Shown: positions 45,041 through 56,654 of the stretch, piece after piece
Position numbering within the stretch: position 1 is the stretch's first letter
How the letters are laid out: each line of letters opens with the position of its first letter
Source: Podocnemis expansa
Lineage: Eukaryota > Chordata > Testudines > Podocnemididae
Assembly (NCBI GenBank): GCA_007922195.1
Contig: ML682059.1
Coordinates: forward strand, 10,691,462-10,755,461
Direction of reading: 5' to 3'
Length of the DNA: 64,000 nucleotides
The notes under the pieces: generated by a model
Database searches by the model: none
What the model was told of the DNA's origin: nothing
What the model saw: only the letters and a program-made list of their open reading frames with translations
Position numbers and translations under genes: made by a program

Positions 45041-46129
45041 GTATGAGTAAAAGAAGTGTCACTTAATGTCTTTTTCTTTCATAAGTAAGTGAGACTTCAT
45101 GTATGAATGAGGCACACTCTATTAATCTCTCAGCATAGCAAAAAAAAAAAAAGTGAAAATTCTTTCTGTGGGATTTTTTCTTTACCTTTTTATGGGGAGG
45201 TATTTAGATTGTGGTTATGTTGCTCTTAATTGAGACCTTTAAAGAGTCTAAGATAAAATTTCTCATACGTGAAGTGGTCTGGATGTGTATGGTTTCAGAG
45301 AAACTAAAACGCAGGCTCTCAGAAATGTAAGCTCTTCTTTCAGTGATGTTCTTGTGCTCCACATTAGGCATCGTTGCAGCCCCATGGTGCTTCACAGAGT
45401 TGTCTTAGCAGTAGTCATTGGGCAGCATGCATGCAGAAGTGGTGTTGCAACGGCCCAAGTGTGGCTTCGGCGTGAGTGCACCCCTCTCCCTCAGTTCCTT
45501 TTCAACCATCCTCAACTGAACATGGTTTTTCCTTCGCTGCTCTTCAGACTTAGAAACCTGGAATTTAGGTTTAAAAAAAACCCCTTAGTTGTAGTCATAG
45601 TTTAGTCATATTCACCTAGTTTCTTCATTCTGTAGCCAAGAAAAACAAAAAAAAATCTCCTTAGTTTTTTTCTCCCAAACATTTTACCCCAAAGGCTGTA
45701 GGTTTCTGAGGTAATAAATATGCCAATATTCCTTGGGATTCAAAAACTGCTCGAGAAGAACTCAGCCCTCATCAAAAGCATTCGGTTCACCCGGCACCTA
45801 CGAAAGCCGATAGGCACATAACAGCATCGTCCCTGATGCCACACAAGGACACGACGCTGACACAGACGAAACATAAAGACCCAGTGTCATATACAGTACT
45901 AGATACGGAATTGGTATCAGACAACATCTGTCGGAACTGACCCCATTCAACAACTCTTCGGCACCAGTACAAGTACCATCCAATACCACTAATCAAAACC
46001 TCAGTCCCCGGCACCATCAAAGGAAAGAGGATTTGTAAAGAGCACTCTTCTCCACACCTCTGACTCTTAGGCTATAATCCCTCAACCTCTCTGCTTCTAC
46101 ACAGTCTCTGTATTAGCAACATAGCGACC

Positions 46130-47290
46130 TTGAAGAAGCCCGATTTTCTTCTGAACACTCCTCACCAACCACACCCTTTAGGTTCCATAGATTTTATTCA
46201 CTTCTACATTGTCATAGTCAATATTCATAGTCACTATTTGTACTATGGACCACATTGTAGTTGTTCACACCCACGCCATCACAGAAGGAGGAGGGATTGG
46301 GAAGCATGCTTTTCATGTTCCAGGCATTTTGATGAATACCACAGTTCTCAAAAACTGCACTCTAAGTCACCCAGTAGAAGTCCTTTGGCTGTATTACCCA
46401 AGCCATTGGGGTATGCCCAGTCCATATCCACAACTGCGATGCATGAAACACAGCCAGCATTACACAACTCCTCATCTTTGCCTGATGATGCTGTTATTCC
46501 TTCTACATCTAGTCCAACAGATGATCCCAAACAGTTCAGTGGCCTCTTCAGAAAAGTGGCTCAAGAGCTCGAATTCCTCCTGGAGGAAGTCACTGAGTCT
46601 GAACACAAACTACTGAAGATCCTGTGTACAATGGCCTCATCAAAAATAGCCATCCCAGTGGATGATGTATTAATGGACCCTGCCAATGTGATTTGGCAAA
46701 CTCCAGCCACAATACTTCCAACAAATAGAAGTACAGATAGAAAATACTATGTTCCATCCAAGGGAATGGAATTTCTTTTTTTTCATCCTAATCCTAATCC
46801 TCTAGTCATTGACATAGCAAACCAGAGAAGTAGACAACCTAACTTTAGATTTAATACTTACGGTAAGGATTGGAAAAGGATAGATCTTATGGGCAGAAAA
46901 GTCTACTCCTCATCAACACTAATGATGAAAGTGGCAAACTACTGAGCATTATTATCTAACTATAATCACTGTCATTTGAAAAACTCTCAAAACTCACACC
47001 TGACATTTATTGACAACAAGAGAGACCAATTCAGATTGCTACTTACCAAAGGCCAGCTAGTAGCTTGGACTTCTTTACAAGCATCTATGGATGTAGTGGA
47101 CACCACCGCCAGAACAACAGCTACAGTGGTTGTAATGCACCGTGTATCCCGGCTCCACATCCCAGCTCTTGCTGGAGACCTGCAAAACAAGATAAAAGAT
47201 TTACCGTTCAGCAAACACTACCTATTCTCAGGAAAAAAACAGACAAGGTACTTCATTCAGTGAAGGATTCTAGGGCCATCTTAAACAAGC
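46130..47290 (+). pseudogene. DIRS gag with LAP2-like region, broken
   Basis: The longest open frame, 271 residues at 46,130-46,945, contains SGLFRKVAQELEFLLEEV, then WQTPATILPTNRSTDRKYYV and GMEFLFFHP, then GRKVYSSSTLMMKVANY. This matches the LAP2alpha-like region reported in gag proteins of vertebrate DIRS elements. After a stop and frame change it continues at 46,976-47,263 (DKRDQFRLLLTKGQLVAW) and into KDSRAILN near 47,263-47,290. There are at least two frame changes. Confidence 0.75.
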
Positions 47291-47319
47291 ACTTCATGGT
47301 ACCTACAACCATGGGAACA

Positions 47320-48190
47320 TCCTTAAATTGGTGGAATGTGACAGACAACCTACTTCAAGGAATTTCCTTTACCAGTCCCCAACCATCTGGCATGATAACC
47401 ACAGATGCCTCCCTCATCAGTTGGGGTACACACCTCGACCACCATACAATCTAAGGTAAATGGAAAGAAGCAGTCTCAGTACTTCACATAAACATCTTAG
47501 AACTAAGGGCAGTCAGGTCTGCCTGCCAAGACTTCCTACCACTCATATGTAAAAAGTCCTGAAGAATTATGACAGACAATATCACGTGTGTATTATGTAA
47601 ACCAACAAGGAGGGGCACGATCCCTCTCCCTCTGTGCAGAGGCTGTGAGGCTCTGGAATTGGTGCATGCACCATTCCATCCTAATCTCAGCAATGTATCT
47701 ACCGGGTGTACAAAACACAACTGTTGATATCTTAAGCAGACTTTTTCCAGTGACTCTCAAATGGCAGGTAAATGACAAGATACTAATAAGTATCTTTCTC
47801 TGATGGGGTTTCCCTGCGATCGACCTTTTTGCAACCTACCACTGCAAAAAATGTCCACTATTTTGCTCCAGGGCAGGTACCGACACAAAATCGCTAGATG
47901 TGTTCCTCATAGACTGGTCACAGACACTTCTGTAGGCATCCCCCCAACACCACTAATTCAGAAAGTCATTCAGAAGATAAAATCAGATAGAGTCCGGGTG
48001 ATCTTTGTAGCACCAGCTCGGCCCAGACAGCCATGGTTCGTGCAGCTTCTCCACTTATCAACACACAATCCAATACGATTGCCACTAGTCCACAGCCTCC
48101 TATATCAGCTCAATAAAACATCCTACCAGCCAGACATATGCAAACTTCGCCTGACCACCTGGTTCCTAGCTGGTTCCAAATGATGGACAT
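47320..48190 (+). pseudogene. DIRS RNase H and downstream region, broken
   Basis: The sequence goes from the gag C-terminus almost directly to NWWNVTDNLLQGI and TTDASLISWGTHLD, the start of the RNase H domain (the acidic D of TTDAS is a catalytic position). It then reads LHINILELRAVRSACQDFLP near 47,490 and further frames to 48,183. Several hundred residues of reverse transcriptase that should lie between gag and RNase H are absent, so a deletion near 47,295-47,320 is inferred. Confidence 0.7.
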
Positions 48191-48217
48191 GGAATGCTTG
48201 GAACCAGTGCCCTATAG

Positions 48218-48426
48218 CAGTGGTTCCCAACCTTTTCTCTGCCGTGGCACACCTTGGTACCTTTAATTATTTTGAGGTACACCACCATATAGTTTCCAAA
48301 TGAACTCATGAATATTCATGAGCCAATACAGAACTATTTGTGTAGTTTTCCAAAAAATTCTGTAGCACACTTGCTCAGCCCTGAGGGCATACTTGTATAC
48401 CATGGCACACTGTTTGGGAAACACTG
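48218..48426. mobile_element. hAT element inserted in the DIRS element (209 bp)
   Basis: Ends are 'cagtggttcccaacc' and the complement of 'cagtgtttcccaaac'. Target duplications are ccctatag at 48,210-48,217 and ccctgaag at 48,427-48,434 (6 of 8). It interrupts the stretch between RNase H and the recombinase, so it is younger than the DIRS insertion. Fragments of the same family occur at 12,434 and, inverted, at 15,098. Confidence 0.85.
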
Positions 48427-48599
48427 CCCTGAAGTCTGCTAAACAGCAGGAAACCTGCAACCAGAAAATCATACCTTCAGAAGTGGCGATGATTCCATTA
48501 TTGGTGCTCATCCAAGTCAATTACTCAATCATCTTCTTTGATTCTTCAAATTCTTGACTACCTCCTACAACTGAAAGATTTGCAACTCTCAAACAGTTC

Positions 48600-49408
48600 T
48601 GTTAGTGTCCACCTGGCAGCTGTTTTCTAATTTCTATAACAGCTTAGTCTTCTCTTTTCAGTCAACCCATGGTGAAACATTTCCTAACGGGGTTACAAAA
48701 GCTACACCCATTCATACAAGCTCCAACAGTTCTGTGGAACCTCAATTTATCCTACATTCCATTATGAAGGAACCATTCGAACCCATGCCATCCTGTTCAT
48801 TATATCACGTCATTAAAAGTTTCATTCCTAGTAGCCATCACCTCTGCAAGGAGGGTGGGTGAAAAAACACCCTCAGAGCTGACCCTCTGTACATGATCTT
48901 CAACAAAGATAACATTACTCTTCGACCAGATCCAAAACTTTGGCCTAAGATATCGGATTTCCACATCAACCAACCTTTACACCTCCCTACGTTTTATCCT
49001 GAACCTCATTCTCAGCATCAAGACAATCTAGATGTCAAATGATCGCTGGTGTTTTACTTTGATAGAATGAAACCAAATGAACTTTTTGTGTGAATAGCGG
49101 AACACTCAAGGGACACACCTATATCAAACTAAAGATTGTCGAAATGGATACAAGATTGCATTCATACTTCTTATGACCTCAACAATCATCAAGTTCCATT
49201 AGGCATCTGATTTCACTCAACTAGAGCCTTTGTATCCACCATGGCTTTTCTAAAGAATGTCTCCATCACTGACGTTTGCAAAGCGGCCACTTGGTCAACA
49301 CCTCACACTTTCACTATACTTTACGCTCCAGACATAGCATCAGCCAATGATGCTAACATTGGACAAGCAGTGCTATCAACTGTTCAAGAACTCCCTCCTC
49401 CAATGTAG
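48600..49408 (+). pseudogene. DIRS tyrosine recombinase, broken
   Basis: Recognisable pieces are KVSFLVAITSARRVGE near 48,815-48,865 (first catalytic arginine), then, after several stops, FHSTRAFVSTMAFLKNVSIT from 49,211 (the H-x-x-R pair) and CKAATWSTPHTFTILYAPD, which supplies the tyrosine region, ending GQAVLSTVQELPPPM and a stop at 49,406. Stop codons, for example at 49,208, and frame changes separate them. The gene is inactive. Confidence 0.75.
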
Positions 49409-49515
49409 AATAACTGTGAAGCAGCGCGGGGATGTGACAACACCTAATGTGGAGCAGCCGCAGGGACACACATCTCAAAGAACAGAAGTTGCTACAGGTG
49501 AGAAACCACTTCTTT

Positions 49516-50825
49516 TCACTTTGTATTTATGAAACAATTGCTTCTCAACTTGTGGTCTGCAGGCCACCTATTGATGGGCTGTGCAGGGGTGTTCTACTGC
49601 TGCTGAATATCCTGTTTTCTGCTGTTTAAATGGCATTAAAACATAGCTAAAATACAATACTTTTCTCTAGTTGCAATAAGGTGTTGGATGAATGTGAATG
49701 GAAAGGGAGCTCATCCATAATAGGTCTATTAAGATATGGTCCGCACTGCAGGAAAGTTTGAGAATCCCGTTTTAGATAGTGGATTAATTTATGCACTATA
49801 TCTTAGTAGTGGCGCACTCCAGTCCATAGATTTTTATCTATATTGGCCTTAAGTGGCTGAGTAATGATGTATGGGAAAGTAAGACGCTTCCCTGTCCAGG
49901 GCACATTTGAGCAGCAGCCCTCCCTTGGCAGCAGAACTGAGCCAATTTGGGGGAAATAATAATAATGGCTGGGAAGAGCAGATGGCTTCTGTTCCCCACC
50001 TCTGGGCAAATACTGATGGATTTAAGACTTTCTTTGAGGCCGTGTGTAGTAGCATGCCCTCACTTCAAGAGTACCCTGTTATGCCTGGATGTTGTCGGCT
50101 CTGTAGTGGATTATATGTGTCAGTGTCTTCTGATTGTCTCCATCTGGGTGCTCTGTGGTCCAGTCACGTAAAAGTGGAAATCCCCTTTCCAGATACCTTC
50201 CCCCCCCCCCCCAATTTGCATGTCCATGTGTCTTCCAACTAATAATTCTTCTGTCATTTTTGGACTGCACTTGTAAGGCCCCAAGCCTTGGTGCCTTAAC
50301 GCTTTAGGAAACACAGAATTAGACCTAAAGATTTGAAATTAATTTGGTCTCAGTATGTATTAGAATAACACATTCTGTTGTTCTAATGCACTGATGGAGT
50401 ATTAAGACGTCTTTATGAATTAGAAGACAAATCTTTTTGGATTATAGAACATGTTGAATGTATGATATGTTACGTACAATATGCTTCCAAGTATGTAGAC
50501 CTCATTCATTAATAGACTTTTACGTTTAGTGGTTTACAGATTTACCAACATTTTAGTAGTGCAACATACGTTTAGTTACAGCACATTTGAAATGGGATTT
50601 TTGCAATATCATTATATGCTTTTTTTAAACTTTACATGTAATTATGCAAATTATAAGAATCTACTGTAAGGGGACATAACTTAGGTATGGTGAAGAGATG
50701 TATCTTTTGTGAAATGATAAAGAAATGTGGTATAAGTGATACTGCTGCATCCCTTAACTGTTCATTTCCACACTTCCACATATTTGAGGCAGTTCTGAGT
50801 GAGAAAAAAAATTCTGTGGAAATTA
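49516..50825. other. TEX10 intron 5, stretch between DIRS and hAT
   Basis: A 13-C run is at 50,200-50,212. At 49,535-49,770 'ttgcttctcaacttgtggtc' to 'ggaaagtttgagaatcccg' may be a decayed hAT. The rest is AT-rich intron with no gene. Confidence 0.45.
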
Positions 50826-50833
50826 CAATACAT

Positions 50834-52546
50834 CAGACGTGGCCAAACTGTGGCCTGCGAGCCGCATGCGGCTCTTTAAAGAAAAACTGTGGCTCTGGGG
50901 AGAGGGGAGGAGGGAAAGGGGCAGGGCGGGAGCCAGGGAGAGAAACCTGCAGTGGTTGGGGCCAGCAGAGAAGGTGGGGCAGGTGAGAGCCCGCAGCCGT
51001 GGAGCAGCTTCTCGGAGCTGCCGGTGAGAGCCAGGGGAGGGGCAGCCCTGGGAGAGCAACGTGGTCAGAGCAGGGAAGGGGGGAGGCAGCCCTGAGAGAT
51101 CTTGCAGGGGTGGGGGGCATGGGAGAACCTCACCTGCAGAGAAAAGCAGCCTGGTGAGAGCCAGGAGGGGTGGGGGTCAGCCCCGGGAGAGCCAGCAGGG
51201 AAAGGCAGGCTCCTCAGTTAGGTGTAAAGAGAAGTCCTCAGAGCAAGTACCTGCCAGATTCTCCCATTTACCCACCGTATTAATTCTACCCTCCTTGTCT
51301 GTGTGCCTTGTGATACAGTCTTTAATTACATCAGTGCATGATTTTTAAATGCTTTTCTTTTTTTATATTATTTTCTGGGTAAATATTTTTAAAACTAGCA
51401 ACATAAATTGATTAAGAACAAGTCTACAATGAACTACAGATAAGTGATGATAATTAGCAATTTAAACCTGAAAAGCAATTGTTAATTTTCTTTTTCAAAA
51501 ATCACCTGGCATTTCCAGATACTGTAATATAATGAAAAATTATTTCTGACCACAGACTGAATAAACTCAATGACATTTTTTCCATATTATCTTCTGCACA
51601 TGGACTCCAAAGCACTTACTGAAACAGGCTCTGATCTTGCATATTATTGCCCCCTAAATTCTCATTGATCTGTTGTGATTCTGAACAGTTGAAAAGGTGT
51701 TCCTGTGTGCATCTCTTCACAGGATTTTCCCTTACTATTACTCTCATTTTAAAATTAATTGTGTCTGAGTTGTTTCACTGTCCATGAGTATTTTAGTGAA
51801 TAAGTTTACTGACAGAAATATTGGCAGGGAAGCGGGGGCATGGTAGGTGTTGGGATGAGGTAGGAGGCATAAGTGTGGTGTGGTCAGGGAGAGCACAGAA
51901 GCAGCAGTGTGGTAAGAGATGGCAGGGAAGTGGCAACAGTGGGGTGGGGGAGAGAAGCATGACATGGTCAGAGAAGCCACAGCATGTTTAGATTTTCTCA
52001 TAGGCCCTAATGCAGCATACCCATTGTTAAAATAAAATCATGTTTTACAAGTCCTAAACATGATGTGGAATACTAAAAAATGAAAATACAAAGGAGAAAA
52101 GTTTAAAACTGAAGGTAAATTACTTGCAATTTTTGGCACAACTCATTGCTGTGAAGCATCATATTCCACAATGAAATTCAAAACATTTTGCAATACTTAG
52201 AGATCAGCATCTCAGAGCTTTTACTTGCTGCATTGACAAGTTACTGCCCAGATTTAAAAAAAAAAAAAAAAAAAACTTGCCACAAGCCTGTAATGTTCTA
52301 CATTAGCAACAGCTAAATTTTTACTGTATAGGCCTAGTTTCATGGTAATCTTAAATAATTATTAGAATCTGACATTAGTGGATCAATATTTGCCCTATTT
52401 TTATGATAAAATTAAAGTGTGCAATGAATTTTAAGCTTAGTAATTTTGGAGTAGGTAAAAATATGTGGTTATATGTCTGTGTGGCTCTCGAAGGCTTATT
52501 AATCGACTTGTGCAGCTCTTGAGTTCCATAAGTTTGGCCACCCCTG
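50834..52546 (+). mobile_element. hAT element, 'caggtgtggccaaac' family, long copy (1,713 bp)
   Basis: The exact 8-bp duplication caatacat is at 50,826-50,833 and 52,547-52,554. Ends are 'cagacgtggccaaac' and the complement of 'caggggtggccaaac'. The left portion is a G-rich tract of 'gagag...gggg' modules (50,890-51,200). An A-run is at 52,256-52,275, and the right 250 bp are shared with 24,344-24,800. No transposase frame is present, so it depends on proteins supplied elsewhere. Confidence 0.9.
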
Positions 52547-52554
52547 CAATACAT

Positions 52555-53395
52555 GTTTGAGGGTTAAGTAGATGCAATTAATATTCATGTTCAATCTGAA
52601 TTATTTTCTATAAAAGTTCAGTGTTTGCTGATTTTCTTTTAGACTAGAGTGCTAATTTCTGTTTAACTATTTTAGTACTAATGTGCCCTTTGCTATTTTT
52701 AGTGAATATTTAAAGGTTATATGATATATGGAAAGAATAGTAACATAAAACAATCACTAATAAAGATATATGAAGAAAGAAGATAAACTTCGATTAAAGA
52801 AAAAGTCAACTTGTATTAAGTTATACTGATTAACTAATACTAACATTTTCAGGATTTGCTTGGGTCAGATCCTGATTGTTCCTGCCCCATTTCTTTTACA
52901 TAATTCCTTATGGAAAAATGTAGAAAGCTGGTTTAAACAGCCAGCTGGGGATTTTTCCTTGTCTAGAAAGAATTGCTATGTAATACAGAGCAGTTCTTTC
53001 CCCAAGCAACCTGTATTTCAGTGGTTTCTGGCATTCAGAAAAACCCCAGGACATTTTATTAGTAGGCATAAATTAAAGCAGCCTTGAAACTTCTAGTGGA
53101 GGGAGAAACATGAAAGGATGTCATAACTATACTCCTCCTCTTCCTGGGACTGTTGTGTAATCCTGTAAACATGTGGAAGTGCTGGGTGCTTATTGCATTT
53201 TAAAATCTGGCTAATTATTTGTGTATCTAATCTTAGACTTAGAATCATTAGTGAAGGTCTTGTTTTTAGTATTTTTTGCTTCATACCTTTAGTGCCTGGA
53301 AGAATGTTTTTCTACATTATAAGTTTGACTGTGAAACATTAACGTATTAAAATACATTCATTTTTCAAAAGTATCCTTCTATATATTTTACTTAG
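52555..53395. other. TEX10 intron 5, right end
   Basis: AT-rich intron with no recognised repeat. The acceptor 'tttacttag' ends at 53,395. Confidence 0.5.
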
Positions 53396-53634
53396 CATGA
53401 AGTACTGTATGACATCTTCAAACAGCGTAGACCATCTTTTATTGAACTTAACCCTGTGTGACATTATGGTTTCACTGACAACTGCTTCAACACTTCAAAT
53501 GGATTCTGATTGGCTGGATATGATAAGAAAGTTTGTGACTGAAACCCTTCAGGATGGTTGCAGGTTAAACTGCAAGCAGTTGAACAGATTGCTTGGAGTG
53601 ACATGGAGACTAATGCAAATACAACAAAACAAAG
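53396..53634 (+). CDS. TEX10: TEX10 exon 6 (residues 417-497)
   Basis: The exon completes a serine codon and reads [20 protein letters not shown], then [20 protein letters not shown], then [13 protein letters not shown] and [20 protein letters not shown]. It ends with the first base of a valine codon at donor 'aaag|gtaaga', phase 1. The [14 protein letters not shown] and [15 protein letters not shown] blocks are conserved in vertebrate TEX10. The helical pattern continues. Confidence 0.96.
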
Positions 53635-55521
53635 GTAAGAGTAATTAGTAGGTAGTTGTTTTCTACAACCAAATATATCCTAGGTGTAGGCCATGTTCTA
53701 TGCCTCTGATTAACTCAGTTTAAGGTGGGTGAGACACAAAATAAAGAATACCTTAAAATGTTTTCTGGTAGGTTCTGCCTGCACAGTTGTGATATTTCAC
53801 TGTGTTTATCCCCTATTTCACAGGACATTGAGAATTACTGATTAAATAGTTATGTAAAGCACTTTTGAATTCTTGGATTAAACTTGTTCTAGAAGTGCGA
53901 AGTTGTACGAGGAGTATATTGGTGTATTTGTACAGATGGGATCACTTTAATGAATAAGGAAAGCCATTTACCGTTAGAGATGTGTGTTTATAGTGTCAGA
54001 AGGCTAAGGCTGTTATACTGCTATAATGATGTGGAACAAGAAACTCACACTGATGAAAGCCTGTGTTAAATAACACTTTATTTAACAATGTTAGATTAAT
54101 TTTCTTTCCAGTGGAGGGCCCATCTCCTGCTGTCACTTCAAGGTCCAGTGCAGAGCTCTTCTCTTTCACCTGGCTTTTTAAGCTGTTCTGCCTTGATTGT
54201 GACACAGGTTAAATGTTGCTTCACCCTTGCACGATTTTTTTTTTTTGTGTGCTGGAGGACTTAATCTGCGTATCTGAACACTTTAAAAGGTGTGCTGCTC
54301 ATAGCACTGCTATTTAGATAGGACAACCTCTCCTATCAGGATAGGTACTATCTGTATAGGTAATCTACTCCTCTGAGGGGAGGTTGTTAGGTTGATGGAA
54401 GATGCTGTCTATGTGAGACTTAGGTCAGCTTAACTGTGTTGTTTAGGGATGTGAACTTTGTACATGACTAAACGATGTAGTTAAAATGACCTAATATTCT
54501 AGAGTAGACCAGACCCTAAAGAGTAGAAGATTGCTGTAACTAAAAATTGCAGTTGACAGGTTTGCTCTGGTATGATGACAGTGTCCAGCCAAGTACATTT
54601 TTCAGCTAGTGCTCTGCTTTGGGGATCTCGGTTTCACTCCGAGTGGTATTGGCAAGTTTTCATGGCCTGCACGTGGTGTTATGTAGTGTGGTGTAAATTG
54701 GGAGGTGATCTGTAAAATAGCACAAACACTTTACCCATTTAAGGATTTATAGATAAAGACCAAGTTCTTGAAGCAGATCTAGGTTAGTATGGTGAGTCAC
54801 AGTACAGAGTGGTGCTGGGGTTGCCCTGTGAGTGCAGGGGTGTGTGTGGAGCTAATTGTGTCCAGGTGGAACATCTTGTAACTGTGGCTTGATGCAATGA
54901 ATACATGCCTGGGTATCCTCCATCTGAAAGGAAAGGGTGACATTTGTTGGTTATGGATAATTAAAGATCAAGGAAGGAAGGAATTAATGGCCAGTGCAAC
55001 TTTTTGAGTTTGTGTTAACAGTAAAGCATCCAATAGGATCCAGATACTGTCAGTTTACAACAGGGCTGATGCCTTGATTAGAGAGTGAGCCTCCTACCAG
55101 CTTTTCAAATGGTTTCCTGTTCCTAGCAGTGTTACTTTTGTAGCATTCAAACAGACTATTGATGGCTTTCAGTATTCATTCATTTTCATTCTCATTTTTT
55201 TTTTTCATTTTGAAACTTGAATACCAGACAAGCTTGTATATTATGTGGGTTTCTGGTTGTTTTTCAAATATAGCTTTGTTATTTTAATTGTCTAAGGAAT
55301 TTCACACTGCAAGTATTATTTCAAGATATATTTATGCACGATTACAATTGTCCATCCTGCACAAATTGATGTCAAGATGGTTTACTCCCAGGATTCAGAT
55401 TTTATACAGAAATGGGTATTTTAAAATATTTCAGTAGCTTCTCAGCATTTATTTTTAGTGTAATGAGAAGATGAAAAACACTTCTAAGTTTCACATTCTT
55501 AATGAAGTGTTTTCTTTTTAG
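53635..55521. other. TEX10 intron 6
   Basis: Positions about 54,280-54,520 resemble a turtle MITE-like element ending 'agagtagaccagaccctaaa' with 'atgtagttaaaatgaccta' before it, possibly related to 33,190-33,425. A T-run is at about 54,236-54,246. Nothing else was recognised. The acceptor 'tctttttag' ends at 55,521. Confidence 0.4.
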
Positions 55522-55657
55522 TGGCAACAGAGACTTTGATAAAAGCAGTACATGTACTGTACCAGCAGAGGAATCTCCTATTTCCTGTTCGTATGTTGCT
55601 TTTGAAATTTTTTAATAGGGTTTATGAAAAAGAAGAGTTGAACACTCAAAGAATCAG
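55522..55657 (+). CDS. TEX10: TEX10 exon 7 (residues 497-542)
   Basis: A 136-nt exon reading (V)[19 protein letters not shown], then [20 protein letters not shown], then NTQRI, and ending within an arginine codon at donor 'tcag|gtaaag', phase 2. [13 protein letters not shown] and PVR.LLLKFF are landmark segments of TEX10. No disruption is visible. Confidence 0.96.
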
Positions 55658-56551
55658 GTAAAGTTTTCACTTAATTTTTTAAAATTTTCAACCTTGCAGA
55701 TTTAGTTCTAAAGTCTTGGCTGTCAACTTCCATGGTGGCACAAATTTTATAATATGGAACAAAAACTGATTTGGGGAAAGTCAAAAAACATTCCATGTGC
55801 CCCATTCATCACAATTTCTTCACCATTGCTTAGAATAGTCTAGGCTCAAATAAAATTACTCAATTTCTGTAAGCTTATGTATGATTTTAAATGGTTAATT
55901 ATCCCAGTTTACTCTTGAAGCAGAGATTTCTTAATTTCTTTTTCTTTTTAGGCCTTGAAGTTCCACATATGAATACTTTTGAAAGATATTAATGTGCAGC
56001 AACAATGGGGACTTGCAGAAATAGATACACTAGAAAATTAGGTCATTTACATTTAGTTTTGTAAAGAATTAAATAGAACTACCTAAATTGTAGCTGGTAT
56101 TACATCTATATTTTCATTTTCCTCCTATTGTGTTTTTTGTTTTTTTTAAGTTAGGGATAAAATGTAAGTTCTGTGAGAATTGCCTGTGTGTACATCCCAT
56201 GCTTGGAAATGTGGACAGCTGTATTGCTTTAGCTCTAGTACCTTCACAGAAGTCAGTGTTATCTCTGAATGTTTTGCTACGAGTATATCTGAATCTGCGT
56301 TTAAGAAATATTTTTTTACATACACACACGTCTACATTTTACCAGTATTGTTGATTAGTATACTTTTGATATCTTATTCCCCAAAAAGATTATTCTTATT
56401 GTTGAGGTTTCTATGTCATCAACATTGTGTGATTCCACCAGAGCCCACTTTAACAGCTTCTGCCTGAAGAGTTTTCCAGAGCTGCTTTTAGTTCTTGTTT
56501 AAAAGTAAAGGAACTTCATACAGATTGTAGGCACTCTTTGTGGCAGGGACT
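55658..56551. other. TEX10 intron 7, left part
   Basis: AT-rich intron with a T-run near 56,142-56,149 and several short overlapping open frames lacking domains. No repeat family was recognised. Confidence 0.5.
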
Positions 56552-56654
56552 AATGTTCCTTCTAAGCTGATGATGCAGCTGAGCAAGTTACCTTCTGGCT
56601 CCCCGACTGCATCCATAATTTGCTCACTTGCATCATCAGCTTAGAGGGAACATT
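56552..56654. mobile_element. Hairpin MITE, 'aatgttccctctaag' ends
   Basis: Two 35-base arms (56,552-56,586 and 56,620-56,654) are reverse complements with 32 of 35 matching around a 33-base loop. The arms start 'aatgttccttctaagctgat'. The ends resemble those of the larger element at 60,818-61,306 ('atgttccgtctaa'), so it may be its minimal derivative. It lies in TEX10 intron 7. Confidence 0.8.

Larger units (their letters stand above)
45333..49515 (+). mobile_element. DIRS-type retrotransposon, best preserved copy
   Basis: The element lies in TEX10 intron 5. The left terminal repeat has 'gctccacattaggc' at about 45,356-45,370. Its complement 'cctaatgtggagca' is at about 49,444, followed by 'aaagaacagaagttgctaca'. 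In order on the + strand are gag with a LAP2-like WQTP region (46,130-47,290), an RNase H segment TTDASLISWGTHLD at about 47,398, and a tyrosine recombinase with TSARR near 48,835 and HSTR at 49,214-49,225, ending at 49,408. The reverse transcriptase core is missing. Stops and frameshifts are many, so it cannot move. Confidence 0.85.
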
